Of a stretch of 64,000 nt of DNA, positions 54,249 to 63,887 are shown in pieces (positions within the stretch are counted from its first letter, which is position 1; each line of letters begins with the position of its first letter). This stretch comes from Perkinsus chesapeaki (lineage: Eukaryota; Perkinsozoa; Perkinsida; Perkinsidae). A model generated the notes under the pieces. That model was not told the origin of the DNA. It did not search any database and worked only from the letters and a program-made list of their open reading frames with translations. The stretch lies in assembly GCA_013115145.1 (NCBI GenBank), contig JAAPAO010000064.1:1365-65364 (forward strand), given 5' to 3'. The position numbers were made by a program, and so were the translations under genes.

Positions 54249-56515
54249 ATGACTGAGAGGAGGAGCGCTAGAGTTGCTGCACAGGTTGCTGCGCGGGCCG
54301 AGGTGGGTAAGCAACCTCCGGCAGTTGCTAGTCCAGTGGAGCATGCCAAGCCGAGGGCCAAGACTAAGGCCAAAGCGAAGGCTAAGGCCGAGGCTGCCGT
54401 GGGTGAGCCTCCTACTAAAAGGGGAAAAATTAAAGTAGAAGATGAAGAGGTGGAGAAGAAAAGGGCCGATACTGTAAAGGCCAAACCGGGCAAGAAGAAG
54501 GCCAAGCCCGAGAAGCCAGCTGTGGCCAGGCCGCCAGTGGACGAGCATTGCCCTAAGGCTGACCAGTACAGGGTCTATATTGACGAGGAAGGAATTGTCT
54601 GGCATGCTTTGCTGAATCAAACTAACTTGAAGCAGAATAATAACAAGTACTTTAAGATCCAGGTGTTGGAGGATACGAAGAAGTGTGGGCACTACATTGC
54701 ATGGTTCCGCTGGGGGAGGGTGGGCTACACTGGGCAGATGACGAGCAAGGGGAGCAACTTGGAAGAAGCCAAGGAGGCATTTGAGAAGAAATTCGCCGAT
54801 AAGACTTTGAATGACTGGCATGCAGTGGCGACAGGCCAAGAGCCCTTCAGCCCGAGAGCCAACAAGTGAACCGCCGCTGTTTCCTTAGGTACTGCGTAGG
54901 GCACTGTGGTTGTGTGTAGGTATACCTATGTCGAACAGGACTTCTCAGGAGGGCCTCAGGAAGAGCCGCCTAAGAAAGGCGATGAAGCGAAGCCTGAAAT
55001 CAAGGTGAGAACGGTGAGGGCACATGAGGTGGCACGTAGTGGCAGGTCGAGGATACGAAGCTTGACGAGCAAGTCTACGAGTTAATTCGAATGATATGCG
55101 ACCGTCAACTTATGGTTGACCACATGAAGGCTTCGGGGGTTGATGTCAATAAGATGCCATTGGGGAAGATATCAGAGGATATGATCAAGAAGGGCTATGA
55201 GGCGCTCCAAGCCATCGAGGAGGAGCTGGCCAAGCCCAAGCCGAGCCGCTCGAATCTTTTGGACCTCAGCGGCCGCTTCTACACCGTCGTCCCGCACGAT
55301 TTCGGCTTCCAGAAGTAAGGGAGACGGCGGCGTGCGCGGAATTTCGAGCGGCTGGTCCTCCAGGATGCATTATTTCGTTATTGATTCTGCGGACGTACTG
55401 AAGCAGAAGATGCAACTCTTGGAGGACCTCCAGGATATGGGCAAGGCCAATGAGGTAGTCCAGTAATGCCATGAAATAGCTGATGCACTGCGGGGGGTGT
55501 AGGTTATGGACGACAACATGCCGACAGCAGTCAAGGGCGAGGAGCCGGAAGTGACTGTTCCTAACCCAGTTGATGTTCAGTATCAGAGGTGGCCCATGAC
55601 TTGTGGAGCCCGGCAGCTGTCCATGATGATCTCAGGCTACACTGCGATTTGGAACCATTGAAGCCCGAGGACGAGGAGTTCAAGATGATTGAAGGATATA
55701 TGCGAAACACACACGCTCCGACCCATGACGATTTCACCGCCAAGCCAGTTGCTATATTCAAAGCCCGTAAAGGAGGCGAAGAGGAGCAATGGGCTAAGGA
55801 GTGCCCGAAGGAAGCCAAGAAGGATAGAATGTTACTTTGGCATGGTTCAAGGCTTACCAATTGGTGTGGTATCCTGAGCAGTGGCCTCCGCATCGCTCCG
55901 CCAGAAGCGCCGGTGACAGGCTATATGTTTGGCAAAGGCTTATACTTCGCGGACTCCTTCAGCAAGAGTGCAAATTATTGTTTTGCTACACAGAATAAGA
56001 GTAGGGGGTTGATGGTCCTTTGTGATGTAAGTGGGAGTGTAGACCAGGGGTAATGAAATCAACAATCCAAGCCCGTCTAGCTCAGTCGGTAGAGCGCAAG
56101 GCTCTTAACGTTGTGGTCGTGGGTTCGAGCCCCACGGTGGGTGTTTATATATTCATTCAGGTCGCTTTGGGTCGCTCCCGTCTATGTACCGAAGCAGACA
56201 GCCGAGCTGCTTCCAAACTTGGAAAAGGGAAGAACGCCTGCTACTCAACAAAGGGTGTGGGGCGGAGCGGCCCCGATCCGAAAGACTTGCTTGTCACTAA
56301 GGATGGGCTTAAGGTCAGGGGCACGTTCGGTTGGTAATTGTATGAATTTAAGCCTGCTTTAGGTGCCTTTGGGTAAAATGATTGAACTTCCAGAAGAGAA
56401 AGATAAGCAGCTGTCTCTTCTATATAATGAGTATATCGTATATAACACGAGTCAAGTGAGGATGAAATACCTAGTAGAGATTGATTTCACCTTCAACACT
56501 AGCAGCATGTGGTGA
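54249..56515 (+). CDS. PARP: WGR-type poly(ADP-ribose) polymerase
   Basis: PARP of the DNA-damage-responsive class. ATG 54249 begins [20 protein letters not shown] and a Lys/Ala-rich nuclear tail. The WGR domain contains [20 protein letters not shown] plus [11 protein letters not shown]. The regulatory helical domain has [20 protein letters not shown] and [20 protein letters not shown]. The catalytic domain has [20 protein letters not shown] (His), [20 protein letters not shown] (Tyr in GLYFAD) and, in the last exon, [20 protein letters not shown] with the catalytic Glu in NEYIVY, completing the H-Y-E triad. TGA is at 56513-56515. The layout WGR-PRD-CAT without zinc fingers matches PARP2/3-type enzymes. 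At least six introns occur; the one at 56027-56160 contains a complete tRNA-Lys gene in the same orientation. Confidence 0.92.
56071..56143 (+). tRNA. tRNA-Lys (anticodon CTT) inside a PARP intron
   Basis: Seventy-three bases from GCCCGTC to G at 56143. A box TAGCTCAGTCGG and B box GGTTCGAGCCC are intact. The D arm closes with AGAGCGC, the anticodon loop reads CTCTTAA (anticodon CTT, Lys), and the T arm is GTGGGTTCGAGCCCCAC. The acceptor pairs GCCCGTC with GGTGGGT using some G-U pairs. It closely resembles the animal tRNA-Lys-CTT. The downstream sequence lacks a strong T-run (GTTTATAT), so termination may be weak. It lies wholly within the intron 56027-56160 of the PARP gene. Confidence 0.93.
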
Positions 56516-56655
56516 TATGCTACTGTGTGCCGCCCCAAGTGCTTCCCGTATAGTATAAGCATCACTCAATTAGTTTCATGGCTCTCCAGGTTTACGTTGC
56601 GGTTATTGCTGGTGAATTATAGCTCCGGCTTCTCAGTTGATGTCCCTTTTGTGTC

Positions 56656-59151
56656 ATGTCTTGCTGCCGTGCGTGTCATCAGTCATCTTGTGACGTAGAA
56701 GACTGTGTTGAAGGTCCCGTGGCCAACTTCTCTCACCGTGGCTTGTCCTTCGTTCCGATCCTTGATTTTCGCGCCACGTTGGTCGGCCTCTACCTGCAGG
56801 ACAACAAGCTCATTGGAGAGCTACCCCACCTCGGCAAGTTGCCGCATCTCCGCGATCTTGACCTCTCCGACAACCTCCTCTCTGGCATCCCTGAGTACAG
56901 CCTGGAGGGCTGCACTACCCTCGCCCGAGTGAGCCTGGCAAATAACCGGTGGCTCGTATCGGTGCGCGGCCTCCATGAAGTTCGTAGGACCTTGCGTGCC
57001 CTGAACCTGTCCTGTTGCCCTCGCCTCGCCAACATGTGGCCTGTTGGGTTTAGCCTAAAGCTGGCTGTATTGGTGTGTGATTCTGGCGAACTATCTGAGG
57101 TCCAAGAGTACATGTGTCATGTCCAGCCCAGAGGCATGTGTTCTGAAGAGGAATGGCTTTATTCTGATAAGCTAGAGCGGCTGCTGGAGCGTCCAGACAG
57201 AGCAGACGAGGGGTACCATTACGACACATACACGGAGCCCGACGTAACCCCTCGTGGCTACGGCTCTGGCTTATGCGTTAAGAGCGTGGGTTGCAGCCCT
57301 CCCGGGTACGGCAAGAAGTGCTGTGGCTCGGAATGCTTAACAACGATGGACGGATGTGACGTTCTGGTGGAGCGCGAAGTTGTTGATTGCAGCGCCTCCG
57401 TGGACTCGTGGGACATGGAGCGAGATACTGGGCCGACATATACGTCAGGCCAGGTTCCTGTATTCCCGTCGGAGCTGCCGGGCACCAGAGGCTTCGAATA
57501 TGAACGAGCTAGGACTGTTTCAGATGCACGGTTCATGCAGGGCCTGCCGCGGTGTCGCGATCGTGGCCCAGGTGCCCCATGCTGCGGTGGCCGCCGTGGA
57601 CCCCGACCGGCCCTGACCGAGATGGTGGATTATTGGGAGGAGGACTCGGCAGATCGCATGTGTTACAGTGGGCTGGACTTGACTGCGGCGGGGAGCTGCG
57701 AGAGAAGTCGCAGGTGTCTTATATTCGCCGCAAGGCTGGCAGAGGTCTGCTCGGGGTCGCAATACCGGAACAAGGCGATGGTCCTCGCCGAGCTGTTGGA
57801 CAACGCTAGAGGAGGAGGGATGCGGAAGAGCTCTTACAGGTCCCACCCTCCCGTGCCTGGTGGTAGCGAGGTCCTGGAGCCTCTTGGAAGCTCTGGGCAT
57901 GCATACGACACTGAAAACCGACACAACGCAGCAGGCAGCGCGTCATACGCCTCCGGGTATAAAGTCGCTGGGGAAAGATACTCTTCCGGGAGCTGGCGCT
58001 CGAAAGACTCCCGCGGAGGGTCCAGCAATACGAGGTCACAAGGCTTTGAATATGGCTCTGGCTCAGGGAAGTCCTATGGATCTATCGGTGAAAACTCTCG
58101 TAGACTGCAGGGAGCTATGGTCCATCATCATGTAAAGGATGTGGATGTTGTGCAGGTGGGCAGCAGCGGACAAGCTGGAGAACGCCACGAAAGGAGGGAA
58201 TACACGTCAATTCGAGAAGGTAATAGCCGGGAGGGCTCTGGCCGGGGTGCTAGCATGGAGCTGCAGCAGCAGGCCAGTGGTAGATATCACAGGAGTGGCA
58301 TGGTCAGTAAATGGGGCAGCAGCGGCGACAGTGGTGGGAGTATTGAGGTATTGCCCAGCCAAGGAAGGAGCTTGCCCCGGAGTGGCAGTGTTGAGGTGCT
58401 CTCGTCTATGGACAGGTCCGATAGGCATACAGTGGGGGGCTCAGGAGGGCGGGGTATGGTGTACAGGAGCCGGGAAATAGTGTCAGAGAGGCAGGGTGCC
58501 GTGGGATCTGGCCAGGCCTATCGGCATGAGAGATGGGAGCGAACTAGGGAGGGTGATGGCCGCCTATCTGGCTCTCGCGGCAGTGTTGAGGTGTTGCCCA
58601 GTAGGGCCGATAGGTCCACGGAGGTACTGCCAAGTAGGGCCCATAGGTCCACGGGAGTACTGCCAAGTAGGGCCCATAGGTCCACGGAAGTACTGCCAAG
58701 TAGGGCCCATAGGTCCACTGAAGTATTAGCCAGCAGGCCCCGTGGGTCGGCGGAGGTGCTGCCGCCTAGACACATCAGGACCGATGAAAGACAATCGACT
58801 TCTAGAGGAGGATCTATCAGACCGGGCTACCACCATGAACACTACCATGAACGAGTCGAAATAAAAGGCGGAACGAAGCCCCTAGTGGTGGATGAGTCCG
58901 TGGACATATCGAGGGTTGAGGAAACCGCTCCAGCTGCCGGAGAATCTGTTATTGTTGAGGATGCGCCGCCCCCGCTGGCCTCCATGTCCGACCGTCAAGT
59001 CCGTTCGGGCGCCGAGACCCCACCAGCCAAGAGTCTTTCGGACCGGCGGGATGAGCGACCTTCACTGCTGACAATGCCGTATAGGTCTGCCCTAAGCAAC
59101 AGAGAGGAGGATACCCTACTTAAGCTGCATGAGGCAGACAGGAGAGAGTAG
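56656..59151 (+). CDS. Leucine-rich-repeat protein with long Ser/Gly/Arg-rich tail
   Basis: A single exon of 831 codons from ATG 56656. The N-terminus is Cys-rich (MSCCRACHQSSCDVEDCVEG). It is followed by three or four LRRs: ATLVGLYLQDNKLIGELPHL, KLPHLRDLDLSDNLLSGIPE, TLARVSLANNRWL and TLRALNLSCCPRLANMWP. Beyond residue 170 the protein is low in complexity with scattered Cys, and the last 400 residues are Ser/Gly/Arg/His-rich and probably disordered. They include a tandem RSTEVLPSRAH repeat (58612-58743). No signal peptide or membrane segment is clear. A role as a structural or scaffold protein is a guess. The absence of introns is unusual for this window. Confidence 0.7.
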   Translation: MSCCRACHQSSCDVEDCVEGPVANFSHRGLSFVPILDFRATLVGLYLQDNKLIGELPHLGKLPHLRDLDLSDNLLSGIPEYSLEGCTTLARVSLANNRWLVSVRGLHEVRRTLRALNLSCCPRLANMWPVGFSLKLAVLVCDSGELSEVQEYMCHVQPRGMCSEEEWLYSDKLERLLERPDRADEGYHYDTYTEPDVTPRGYGSGLCVKSVGCSPPGYGKKCCGSECLTTMDGCDVLVEREVVDCSASVDSWDMERDTGPTYTSGQVPVFPSELPGTRGFEYERARTVSDARFMQGLPRCRDRGPGAPCCGGRRGPRPALTEMVDYWEEDSADRMCYSGLDLTAAGSCERSRRCLIFAARLAEVCSGSQYRNKAMVLAELLDNARGGGMRKSSYRSHPPVPGGSEVLEPLGSSGHAYDTENRHNAAGSASYASGYKVAGERYSSGSWRSKDSRGGSSNTRSQGFEYGSGSGKSYGSIGENSRRLQGAMVHHHVKDVDVVQVGSSGQAGERHERREYTSIREGNSREGSGRGASMELQQQASGRYHRSGMVSKWGSSGDSGGSIEVLPSQGRSLPRSGSVEVLSSMDRSDRHTVGGSGGRGMVYRSREIVSERQGAVGSGQAYRHERWERTREGDGRLSGSRGSVEVLPSRADRSTEVLPSRAHRSTGVLPSRAHRSTEVLPSRAHRSTEVLASRPRGSAEVLPPRHIRTDERQSTSRGGSIRPGYHHEHYHERVEIKGGTKPLVVDESVDISRVEETAPAAGESVIVEDAPPPLASMSDRQVRSGAETPPAKSLSDRRDERPSLLTMPYRSALSNREEDTLLKLHEADRRE
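58612..58743 (+). repeat. 33-bp coding minisatellite, four units
   Basis: The unit AGGTCCACGGAGGTACTGCC plus 13 bases repeats four times in frame and encodes RSTEVLPSRAH with small changes. More diverged relatives (SVEVLPSR, SVEVLSS) flank it, so the repeat has a longer history. Copy number is likely to vary between strains. Confidence 0.93.
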
Positions 59152-59320
59152 AGCGCTGGGGAATCATACCTAGTTTTACGAATCTGATGTGAAGCAAACA
59201 CGCCCTTTCCCCACGGCTAGCAATCGTCCTGCCTTTATGGCGCTTAATGGATTCATGTTGTCCTTACTCGCAATGCTCTTGCGTTGATAAATCCGTCGGG
59301 CAGTTTTCAGTTTTTCAAAT

Positions 59321-59512
59321 ATGCCCAGGGACTGGGTTCGCGATGCAATCAAGAGGGATTTCCGGCGGGCTGAAGCAGCCAAACGAGGGGGCTTCGGCTC
59401 GATCCATCGGCCGCGGACTCGGCTGGAGAAGAAGCTTCACGTAGAGACGCTGGATAAGATACCGTTTGAGATGGTACCGGCGATGGAAGCCAGGAGAGGA
59501 GGGGTAGTATAG
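59321..59512 (+). CDS. Small basic protein, 63 aa
   Basis: ATG 59321 encodes MPRDWVRDAIKRDFRRAEAA, KRGGFGSIHRPRTRLEKKLH and ends VPAMEARRGGVV with TAG at 59510-59512. It is strongly basic and has no membrane segment, like many small ribosomal proteins, but I cannot match it to one. Upstream CAGTTTTTCAAAT places an AG close to the start, which would allow a short leader. It lies 170 bp after the LRR gene on the same strand. Confidence 0.45.
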   Translation: MPRDWVRDAIKRDFRRAEAAKRGGFGSIHRPRTRLEKKLHVETLDKIPFEMVPAMEARRGGVV

Positions 59513-60827
59513 GCAGGGTTAGGTTGGGTTGGCAACCTCGTCATTATCCTGAACTTCACATTTTCCGCTCTCATGGCGTTCGTATCATCCCTGTATCCTT
59601 TCTTGAACACGCTAGTCTTGCCATACTAGAATCATTTGATAAGGCCACGTTAATAAGGCCTCTGTTTTCACGCCGTGAAAACAGAGATCACGCTTGTTCC
59701 AGAGTAAGTCTCTTGCGTTCCTCCATCTTAAACTGGTGCGATACCGTCTCACTGTTAATAAGCGTAATATTATGGCAAATTGCCATGACAACCCATTGGC
59801 AAAGACATTGCCATAACGTATCATACATTATCGTAATGAACAGAGAATTCACTCAATGCTACAGCCCAAATTCATCTCCGGCTTTTGTACTGCTCACAAA
59901 GGGGGGGATCATACGTACATTGTAGAAGCACAACATCTTCCTTTTTTGCCACGGTAAAGGCCCGTTTCCGGTCTTCAGGGAGGCCCACATCCTAGTGGTC
60001 CTACCAGATAGTAAATCATGGCCAATAGAATGCCCCATTTCTAATAACTCATTAGTAATAAGAAGGCTACGAGTCGTAGCATATACAGACCACCATTTCC
60101 CGCCGCCTGACGCTGTGATCTATTACCTTGATATTACCTGCAACAAGTTTGGGGTGTTCTCGTCTGTGTAACAAGGCTTGAGGGGCAACTCAATGGGGAA
60201 TACCAGCTCCTTGAGTGGTTACCAACGGTGGTACCGGGCTAGTAAGTTGGCTGGCCCAGGTGACGTAGAAATCCTGTGACAGAAATCCTGTCGACCAGTC
60301 GGTCACGAGGAAGTATATCGTCTTACTCGGATGGCGATCAGAGAGGGGTGATTGTGTCTGCTTTCTGTTGCAGAATGACAGCAGGTATTAGCTTACCAAC
60401 TTGGTAATACCAAGTCCTGGGTCGCATGTGAGTTGGGACTTGTGGATCGTCGAACTTTAGGAACATCGAATTTTGGACGTTGATATGTCACGCCTGGCTG
60501 TCCTTGACGTGTGTCTACGACATTCACCCAACAATCGTATTTAATACTTCTCAGCCAGACTGGCTGACCCAGCTTCACGCCATGCGAATCATTCTTCATG
60601 ACCAGGTCAGATGTATGAGGTTTGCCTTGGGTACATATCGGCCGGTAAAAGTTCCTCAAGGTTTCCTTGATAATGCCGCGTGGAATTGAGTCCATGCGTG
60701 CGTGACAATTGTCCCTCGGCGTGACACCAATGGCGCTGCCAAAGCCCTCAGCTTCCCAACTTCAAGTTTTTCCTTTTTCACTCAAGTAGCATCTTGAGCT
60801 TTGTTACAATCGCAAGTACTTATACCT
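59513..60827. other. No supported gene
   Basis: Frames are short or lack motifs. A 100-codon minus-strand frame at 60393-60695 (VKLGQPVWLRSIKYDCWVNV) looks protein-like but matches nothing I can name with confidence. A perfect inverted repeat lies at 59660-59686. Confidence 0.5.
59660..59686. repeat. Perfect 13-bp inverted repeat with 1-nt spacer
   Basis: CTCTGTTTTCACG, one C, then CGTGAAAACAGAG. The arms are exact complements. It could be a transcription-factor site, a hairpin or the end of a small element. Confidence 0.9.
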
Positions 60828-61402
60828 ATGAACATTCAAGCTTCTAAGCGCAAAATGATAACTCAAAGGAAGGGTTGGTCTCTATATGGTAAAGGATGTT
60901 GTATGTTATTCCTACTTGGCATGCTGTTGACTATGCTTGGCAATGTGGGAGGCTGTAATGACCCTTCTCCAATGCCGGAAAGTGGCCTGTATAGTGGCCA
61001 GAATGGGAAGTATAGCTTCCGTTGGAATGTTCAACACTTTCCCGGCGATCTACTCAAGGGTAGGGCTTACATTGCCGCTACTCGTCTTGATATCCCAGAG
61101 CCGAAGGAGTTCACTGCTTCTGCGGTTGCGTATTGGCGTGGTCCTCCCAAAGGGTACACTATGGACTTCAACAGATCGGACGTTGGTTTGGTCGAGCTTT
61201 GCAAGAACCTAGAGATGAACCCCAATGATTGGTGGGGGTTCAAACATGGATCAGATTGGATTGAAGCATTCGGTGTTAAACTACAGCGTACATAACCTCC
61301 ACTTGGGAGTATGTGATCGGATCTCTCATATCCCATCTTTCAATGCTGAGTGAAGGCTTCACTGTGAGGCTCAAGCATAAGTCTCAGGCTTACATGATGT
61401 AA
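60828..61402 (+). CDS. Signal-anchored/secreted protein of unknown family, possibly frame-interrupted
   Basis: ATG 60828 starts MNIQASKRKMITQRKGWSLY, then a hydrophobic segment (GCCMLFLLGMLLTMLGNVGG) that is a signal peptide or anchor. The body has SGLYSGQNGKYSFRWNVQHF, GRAYIAATRLDIPEPKEFTA, YWRGPPKGYTMDFNRSDVGL and WWGFKHGSDWIEAFG, and the first frame stops at TAA 61293-61295 after VKLQRT. A second frame continues cleanly, TSTWEYVIGSLISHLSMLSE, GFTVRLKHKSQAYMM, to TAA at 61400-61402. Joining the two would need a 14-nt intron (GTGTTAAACTACAG, 61273-61286) or a frameshift. It may be a member of a lineage-specific secreted family. Confidence 0.55.
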
Positions 61403-62131
61403 GTTACATCCAGTAAGTGGCAATCCTTATTTTATTGTATCAATGATAACCAGTAAGTAGTAAGTACTACTTACTAAGTAGTCGCCAGACGAGTTTTCTC
61501 TTGCTCGCTGACCCTCTCAGCCTTGCTAATCATTGTGTTGAAAATGAGGTAAATATAATAATAGCCCAATAGGTGGATCCAGTTCACAAGCTTCCTTGCA
61601 AACGGGTGAAGTTATCCAATCGTGTGTAAATTCAACAGTCTCAATGATAAGGTCCTCCTATCCTCACTAGGCCTTCCTGTAAACTGTAGCTCCGTGGATT
61701 CATGTTATAATGGGGTGGGCTAGTGTGCCGCCCACCCGCTTGACAAGCTCTGTGGTGTACTTCTCATCATTTTAGTACATTAAGAAAACCTATCAGAATA
61801 TGTGATATCTATCGGTGTTTGGAGACCATTGTCAATAGATATGACTATAATGTTACGCTCTATGCCGATCCCCCCATCAATGCGAGTTTTTTTTCTTTTA
61901 AAGCTGAGCCAGCTGGGTGTGGTGTGAGCCAGTAGAACGCGTCCTAGGTTAGAACTCTCACCCCGTACTTCCCTGCTTCCTGCACATAGATATCGAGCAT
62001 TTATAAGCTTAATAATGGTTATATATTGGCAAGTTTTGCTTAGAACATGCGGACCACTGGAGCGTCGCTCGATACTCACGCCCGCCGTGAAAACCGCGCC
62101 AGTGGATATACTAATTCTTAAAACGGATTTT
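61403..62131. other. No gene seen; contains a short palindrome
   Basis: AT-rich, stop-dense. At 61452-61475 AGTAAGTAGT and ACTACTTACT form a perfect inverted repeat around AAGT. The rest probably holds the promoter of the helical-repeat gene. Confidence 0.55.
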
Positions 62132-63887
62132 ATGGCTGAGTGCGCTTCTTCTCACCAAGTTGTTAAGCTTTGAATGTCAGGTCCTTATAGGCAGACGAAG
62201 CCGGATTGCCCTCGGTACCGATCCAGTTGAGAAGATACTCCGTAGATATGCCTCTGATCCAGCTGGGGACATCCTAGAGACTCTCTGTAAAGCCTGTGTG
62301 GAACAGACTTCTCCAGACAATGGCCCGGTTACGGGTTCAGATCGCAAAGCTCTGTTTGATGATCTATGGGCAACTCTTGCTGATGCCGTATCGGCTACCA
62401 TGGCAGAGACCGCACTCAGCAGCCTGGATGCAGCAATTGTCCTCAAATGCTTCGCCTACTGTAACAGGGTTCCTCCAAAGCCACTGTTGCTCAAGTTACT
62501 TCGGCGAGTGGTAGGCAGAGGCTCTAAGAGGCTCTCCGAATTCGGCCCGCTTTACACTTTGCAATGTATCGCGAAGTTGCCCGAAGTCGATGAGGAGGTC
62601 GGTCAGATAGCCGGTAATATTGTCGGCTTTGGTCGCCGAAGGTTGGAAAATATGTCCGTGAGCGTCCTGGGGCAGACCTTTGCCGCCGCCAGTCATCTGG
62701 CTGGCATTCCCAATCTGCCGAGGTGTCTCAAAATGAGGCCCTTCATCGACGCTCTTAGCGAGGAGTTGGCAGGGAGATGTCACTGGGAAGGAGGGCCAGG
62801 TATGACCGAAGCTGAGCTGATGGGGCTTGTTCATGCATTGGGAAGATTGGCCCAGTCCACTCGGGGCAAAGGACTGCTCATTGCCTTGGAACCGTGGGTC
62901 GGCAAGGCCCTGTATTCGCTGACTTTACCCGACTTGGTCGCCGTTGCGCACGCGTACACTCGAGGCGGACAAGTTGGTGAGGCCGGCAAAGTTACTGTTA
63001 ATATCCTTTGTGCATGCGCTCGAGAGCTTAGAAGGATTCCTACAGAGGCTTGGGACGGTAAAAGCCTTACCATCTGTATCAACAGCTACGCTATGGGACG
63101 GGTGGCACATGAACGTCTGCTATCAAAGCTTATAGAGGAAGTACTGCCGGCTCGAGTGGGGACCTTCAATGGGATGCAGATTGCCCTCGTTGCACATGGT
63201 CTGACCAGATTGAAGCAGCCGGTGCCGGCCAGTGTCTGGCTGCGGGCCCAAAGTGTTGTGGAGAGCGTGAAAGATTGGCAGCAGATCACGCTTATTCTGC
63301 AGAGCTATGGAAAGAACCAAGCAAACGTGGTGGACCCGGAGGCAATGGGGGCAGCTTTAGGGCGAAGGATTAGGTCATTGATGAGAACTCAGCGACCCAC
63401 TATCGAGACGCTGCCGGTGCTTGTGTATGCTTTGTGGAAGTCAGACGTTCAGGTAGAAGCAGAGTGTTGGGAGGCGGTGGGCCTGGCCTGCGCGGATGTA
63501 TTTTCTGACGAAAAAAGTGCAAAATGGCGGCTCAGTGAGGCTGCGAACATGATGTCGGCCCTAAGCAGCGTAGCTCGACCGGAAGATGTAGGTTGGATTC
63601 ATGCGTTCACTGGAGGGGTCATCGATATGCTTTGGAAACACCCGGAAGCTGCCACTGGTGACGACTTAGTCAAAATAGGCTCGGCCTGCGGTAGGCTCGG
63701 TCGGACCGATGCCCTAGTTGTTCTCGAGAAAGCTGTCAGGACATCCGCTCGCAGCGTATCAGAGCTCGGTTACATCCCCAAAGGCAGACTGGCTGGGGCT
63801 ATGGTGACACTGGGATGTTCCAGCCAGGATGTGCTGCAACTATTGAGCGAGACCACCCCACCGCGAAGGATATGGGCGAAAGGGTGA
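62132..63887 (+). CDS. Helical-repeat protein, heptatricopeptide/FASTK-like
   Basis: ATG 62132 encodes MAECASSHQ; reading on would hit TGA at 62172-62174, so a 22-nt intron (62159-62180) is inferred before VLIGRRSRIALGTDPVEKIL. The rest is one exon of alpha-helix pairs of about 35-40 residues: AAIVLKCFAYCNRVPPKPLL, ELMGLVHALGRLAQSTRGKG, LPDLVAVAHAYTRGGQVGEA, SLTICINSYAMGRVAHERLL, GMQIALVAHGLTRLKQPVPA, QITLILQSYGKNQANVVDPE and TLPVLVYALWKSDVQVEAE. This pattern is typical of the large families of HPR, RAP and OPR proteins that handle organellar RNA in apicomplexans and dinoflagellates. No C-terminal RAP domain is visible. The stop TGA is at 63885-63887. Mitochondrial RNA binding is a family-based inference. 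Confidence 0.65.

Noticed and set aside
60393-60695. Minus-strand frame resembling a retroelement fragment
   Set aside because: The resemblance is only compositional; no integrase, reverse transcriptase or long terminal repeat can be seen nearby.
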